A DNA stretch of 7,399 nt from Burkholderiales bacterium. Its GTDB lineage: Bacteria; Pseudomonadota; Gammaproteobacteria; Burkholderiales; CAIKXV01. Made by a program: the position numbers and the translations under genes. Each line of letters opens with the position of its first letter. Positions within the stretch are counted from its first letter, which is position 1. The notes beneath the pieces are model-generated. The model did no database searches. It saw nothing but the letters and a program-made list of their open reading frames with translations, and was not told the DNA's origin. The stretch covers positions 1 to 7,399 of the forward strand of contig JACMMK010000424.1 in NCBI GenBank assembly GCA_014379045.1, written 5' to 3'. Below, piece by piece: positions 5,939 to 7,399 of this stretch.

Positions 5939-6034
5939 CGGGTCTCCGGAGTGTGCGGGACGAACAGCGATCCAGAACTTCAGCAAGAATCAGGCCGTCC
6001 GCCGCTAGTGTAGTCTCGACCGGTCGCGCACTAC
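5939..6034. promoter_or_regulatory. Divergent promoter region between Bug pair and M19 gene
   Basis: These 96 bases separate the divergent Bug and dipeptidase-family genes and must carry both promoters if each is a first gene. The strongest element is a compound palindrome abutting the M19 start codon (6010-6034). TACACT on the minus strand (within 6006-6012) resembles a -10 box for the Bug unit but has no good -35 at the right distance. No regulator gene lies in this part of the window. Confidence 0.45.
6010..6034. repeat. Nested palindrome adjoining the M19 start codon
   Basis: A perfect 10-bp palindrome, CGACCGGTCG (6017-6026), lies inside outer inverted arms GTAGT (6010-6014) and ACTAC (6030-6034). 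The inner and outer centres differ by only half a base (2- and 3-base gaps). The element ends directly before the ATG at 6035. It looks like an operator for a dimeric repressor, or a transcript hairpin that would cover the start. Confidence 0.5.
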
Positions 6035-7072
6035 ATGCCCGGGAATCACCCCACGCCGATGGCCGAGTCGACTTCGCTCCACCGCCGCTCGATCGTGATC
6101 GATGCCGCGTGTCCGCTGCTGCGGCGCCGGTCATTCGTCGACTGGTACATCGAGGGTGGCGTCACCGCCTGCGCCCCCACCGTCGGGAGCACGGCGAGCG
6201 CCGGTGAGACCCTGCGCAACCTCGGCGCCTGGCTGCGCCTGATCGATGCACGCGCCGACCTGACTCTGGTGCGCGAAAGCGCCGACATCGTGCGTGCGAA
6301 GGACGAGGACCGTCTCGGACTGATCTTTCATTTCCAGGGCGCCGATCCGATCGAAGGCGACCTCGATCTTGTCGACGCGTATGCGGCGCTCGGCGTACGC
6401 GTGGTTCAGCTCGCCTACAACGTACGCAATCGGGTGGGTGACGGCTGCGAAGAACCCGCGGATGCCGGTCTGTCGAATTTCGGCCGTGACCTGATCTCGC
6501 GCTTGAACGAGTCCGGCATCGTCGTCGACGGGGCGCATTCCGGGGTACGCACGACACTCGAGGCGATCGAGGTGTGCGGCAAGTCGGGCAAGCCGTTCGT
6601 GTTCTCGCACGCGAACCCGCACGCGCTGCACGATCATCCGCGCAACGTGACCGATGTGCAGATGAAAGCCTGCGCCGCGACCGGCGGGGTGATCGGCATC
6701 AACGGCTTTCCGTGGTTCATCGGCGCGTCGCCCCGGCCGACGCTCGCAGACTACATCCGCCACGTCGACTACGCGGTCGAGCGCGTCGGCATCGACCATG
6801 TGGGGCTCGGGCTCGACTACTTCGAAGGCATGCATCCGGTCGCCGCCGACGAGGAGGCGAGCAAGTTCTACCAGCAGCAGGTGGCAGTGCGGCGCTGGGG
6901 CGCGGCGACGTATCCGCCGCCGCCGTACTACTACCCGGCCGAGATCGCGACGCCGCGCGCGATGCCGGTGCTGACCGAGGCGTTGCAGGCACGCGGCTGG
7001 GGCGACGCCGATATCGTCAAGGTCATCGGGGGCAACTGGCTGCGCGTCTACCGCCTCGCCTGGGGCGCATGA
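6035..7072 (+). CDS. Membrane dipeptidase (peptidase M19) family protein, altered N-terminal metal motif
   Basis: The 345-residue protein belongs to the M19/renal dipeptidase branch of the amidohydrolase fold, zinc enzymes that split dipeptides and related amides. The family-diagnostic core is strong: LAYNVRNRVGDGCEEPADAGL (126-146), GIVVDGAHSG (161-170, H168), PFVFSHANPHALHDHPRNV (187-205, H192 and R203), GVIGINGFP (218-226) and HVGLGLDYFEG (255-265, D261). These match the second-metal histidines, the substrate Arg and the catalytic-site Asp. However, the N-terminal DGHxD ligand motif reads DAACP (23-27), and the usual bridging Glu aligns with Q101 (HFQGAD). There is no signal peptide, so it is probably cytoplasmic. 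The start is uncertain: ATG 6035 or in-frame ATG 6059, neither with a clear ribosome site. An ornithine-cyclodeaminase-family gene follows three bases after the stop, which implies an operon. True peptidase activity is doubtful; amide or lactam hydrolysis is possible. Confidence 0.88.
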   Translation: MPGNHPTPMAESTSLHRRSIVIDAACPLLRRRSFVDWYIEGGVTACAPTVGSTASAGETLRNLGAWLRLIDARADLTLVRESADIVRAKDEDRLGLIFHFQGADPIEGDLDLVDAYAALGVRVVQLAYNVRNRVGDGCEEPADAGLSNFGRDLISRLNESGIVVDGAHSGVRTTLEAIEVCGKSGKPFVFSHANPHALHDHPRNVTDVQMKACAATGGVIGINGFPWFIGASPRPTLADYIRHVDYAVERVGIDHVGLGLDYFEGMHPVAADEEASKFYQQQVAVRRWGAATYPPPPYYYPAEIATPRAMPVLTEALQARGWGDADIVKVIGGNWLRVYRLAWGA

Positions 7073-7075
7073 GCG

Positions 7076-7399
7076 ATGCGCTTCATCGATGCCGACGCCG
7101 TACGCGCGGCGTTGCCGTGGCCGCGCGTCATCCAGGAACTGGCGGCGGCGCTTCGCACCGGTGGCGAAGCACCGTTGCGCACCCATCACCGGTTTCAGGT
7201 CCCCGACGCCCCCGATGCGTCGCTGCTGATGATGCCGGCCTGGCGCACCGGCGAGCGACTCGGTGTGAAACTGGTGACGGTGTTCCCCGGCAACGCCGCG
7301 CGCGCACAGGCCTCGGTCGCGGCGGTCTACCTGCTGTTCGATGCGCGTGACGGCACACCGCTCGCACTCCTCGATGGCGAGGAGCTGACCGCGCGGCGC
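7076..7399 (+). CDS. Ornithine cyclodeaminase/mu-crystallin family protein, N-terminal part, cut by window edge
   Basis: The frame is open from ATG 7076 to the right edge (108 residues seen; family length is about 310-330). The sequence shows the family's N-terminal pattern: an acidic-start beta strand MRFIDADAVRAALPW, the strand-turn PLRTHHRF (34-41) containing the substrate-region Arg, LLMMPAW (50-56), then GVKLVTVFPGN (63-73) with the conserved Lys (K65), and ALLDGEELTARR (97-108) leading to the Rossmann NAD(P) domain beyond the edge. Members include ornithine cyclodeaminase, alanine dehydrogenase (archaeal) and ketimine reductases such as those for piperideine- or pyrroline-2-carboxylate. 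The start lies three bases after the dipeptidase stop, with GGGG (7062-7065) as a weak ribosome site, indicating co-transcription. An ATG at 7069 is in another frame and is rejected. Which substrate is used cannot be told from this half. Confidence 0.88.
   Translation, partial: MRFIDADAVRAALPWPRVIQELAAALRTGGEAPLRTHHRFQVPDAPDASLLMMPAWRTGERLGVKLVTVFPGNAARAQASVAAVYLLFDARDGTPLALLDGEELTARR

Noticed and set aside
5939..5986. Start of the first tandem Bug gene at ATG 5986
   Set aside because: This would add 16 residues before the signal peptide, whereas ATG 5938 has a well-spaced GGAG and a normal leader.
4950..6134. Upstream extension of the second Bug gene's frame giving a 721-residue product
   Set aside because: The added part is Arg-rich out-of-frame translation of the first Bug gene. 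The real protein has a clean signal peptide beginning at 4949.
6131..7189. A 352-codon minus-strand frame opposite the M19 gene
   Set aside because: Low-complexity composition, no motif, and fully explained as a shadow of the M19 coding strand.
6574..7350. A 258-codon + strand frame overlapping the M19 and OCD genes, including ATG 7069
   Set aside because: Arg-rich translation with no family match. The overlapping frames encode recognisable M19 and OCD proteins.

Overview
The window is GC-rich, tightly packed bacterial DNA. It carries three separate periplasmic solute-binding proteins of the Bug/TctC family, a family greatly expanded in Burkholderiales (Bordetella, Cupriavidus and relatives). 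A LysR regulator sits divergently beside one of them, and there is a class I-like PPK2. Together these point to a betaproteobacterium, most likely Burkholderiales. This is inferred from gene content; no rRNA or other marker is present. I see no tRNA, CRISPR array, insertion sequence or phage gene.

Layout. (1) 1-527, +: C-terminal part of a polyphosphate kinase 2, cut by the window edge. (2) 595-1521, -: LysR-family regulator. (3) 1522-1710: divergent regulatory region with several dyads and direct repeats. (4) 1711-3366, +: a two-gene unit, a small cupin followed by a Bug/TctC binding protein that starts at TTG. (5) 3411-5938, -: a three-gene unit read right to left, namely a Bug/TctC protein (4949-5938), a second Bug/TctC protein whose start overlaps the first gene's stop by one base (3969-4949), and a GAF-domain protein (3411-3923). 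A 14-bp motif is repeated three times at the junction of the last two. (6) 5939-6034: divergent promoter region with a compound palindrome. (7) 6035-7399, +: a membrane-dipeptidase (M19) family protein, then the start of an ornithine cyclodeaminase/mu-crystallin family gene cut by the right edge.

How the genes may work together. The LysR, cupin and Bug genes look like one substrate-responsive cluster: regulator, cytoplasmic cupin enzyme or binding protein, and periplasmic capture protein. The second cluster pairs two Bug proteins with a GAF protein and lies opposite an M19-like hydrolase and an OCD-family enzyme, which would fit capture and processing of an amino-acid-like or amide-containing compound. 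The substrates cannot be read from sequence, and no TctA/TctB membrane partners lie in the window, so the binding proteins are orphans here.

No wholly new system is evident. The points most worth a second look are the M19 protein that has lost its N-terminal metal-ligand motif, the cupin with Arg at the usual motif-2 His, the three-copy 14-bp repeat that puts a stop in every frame between the second Bug gene and the GAF gene, and the dyads in the two divergent promoter regions.
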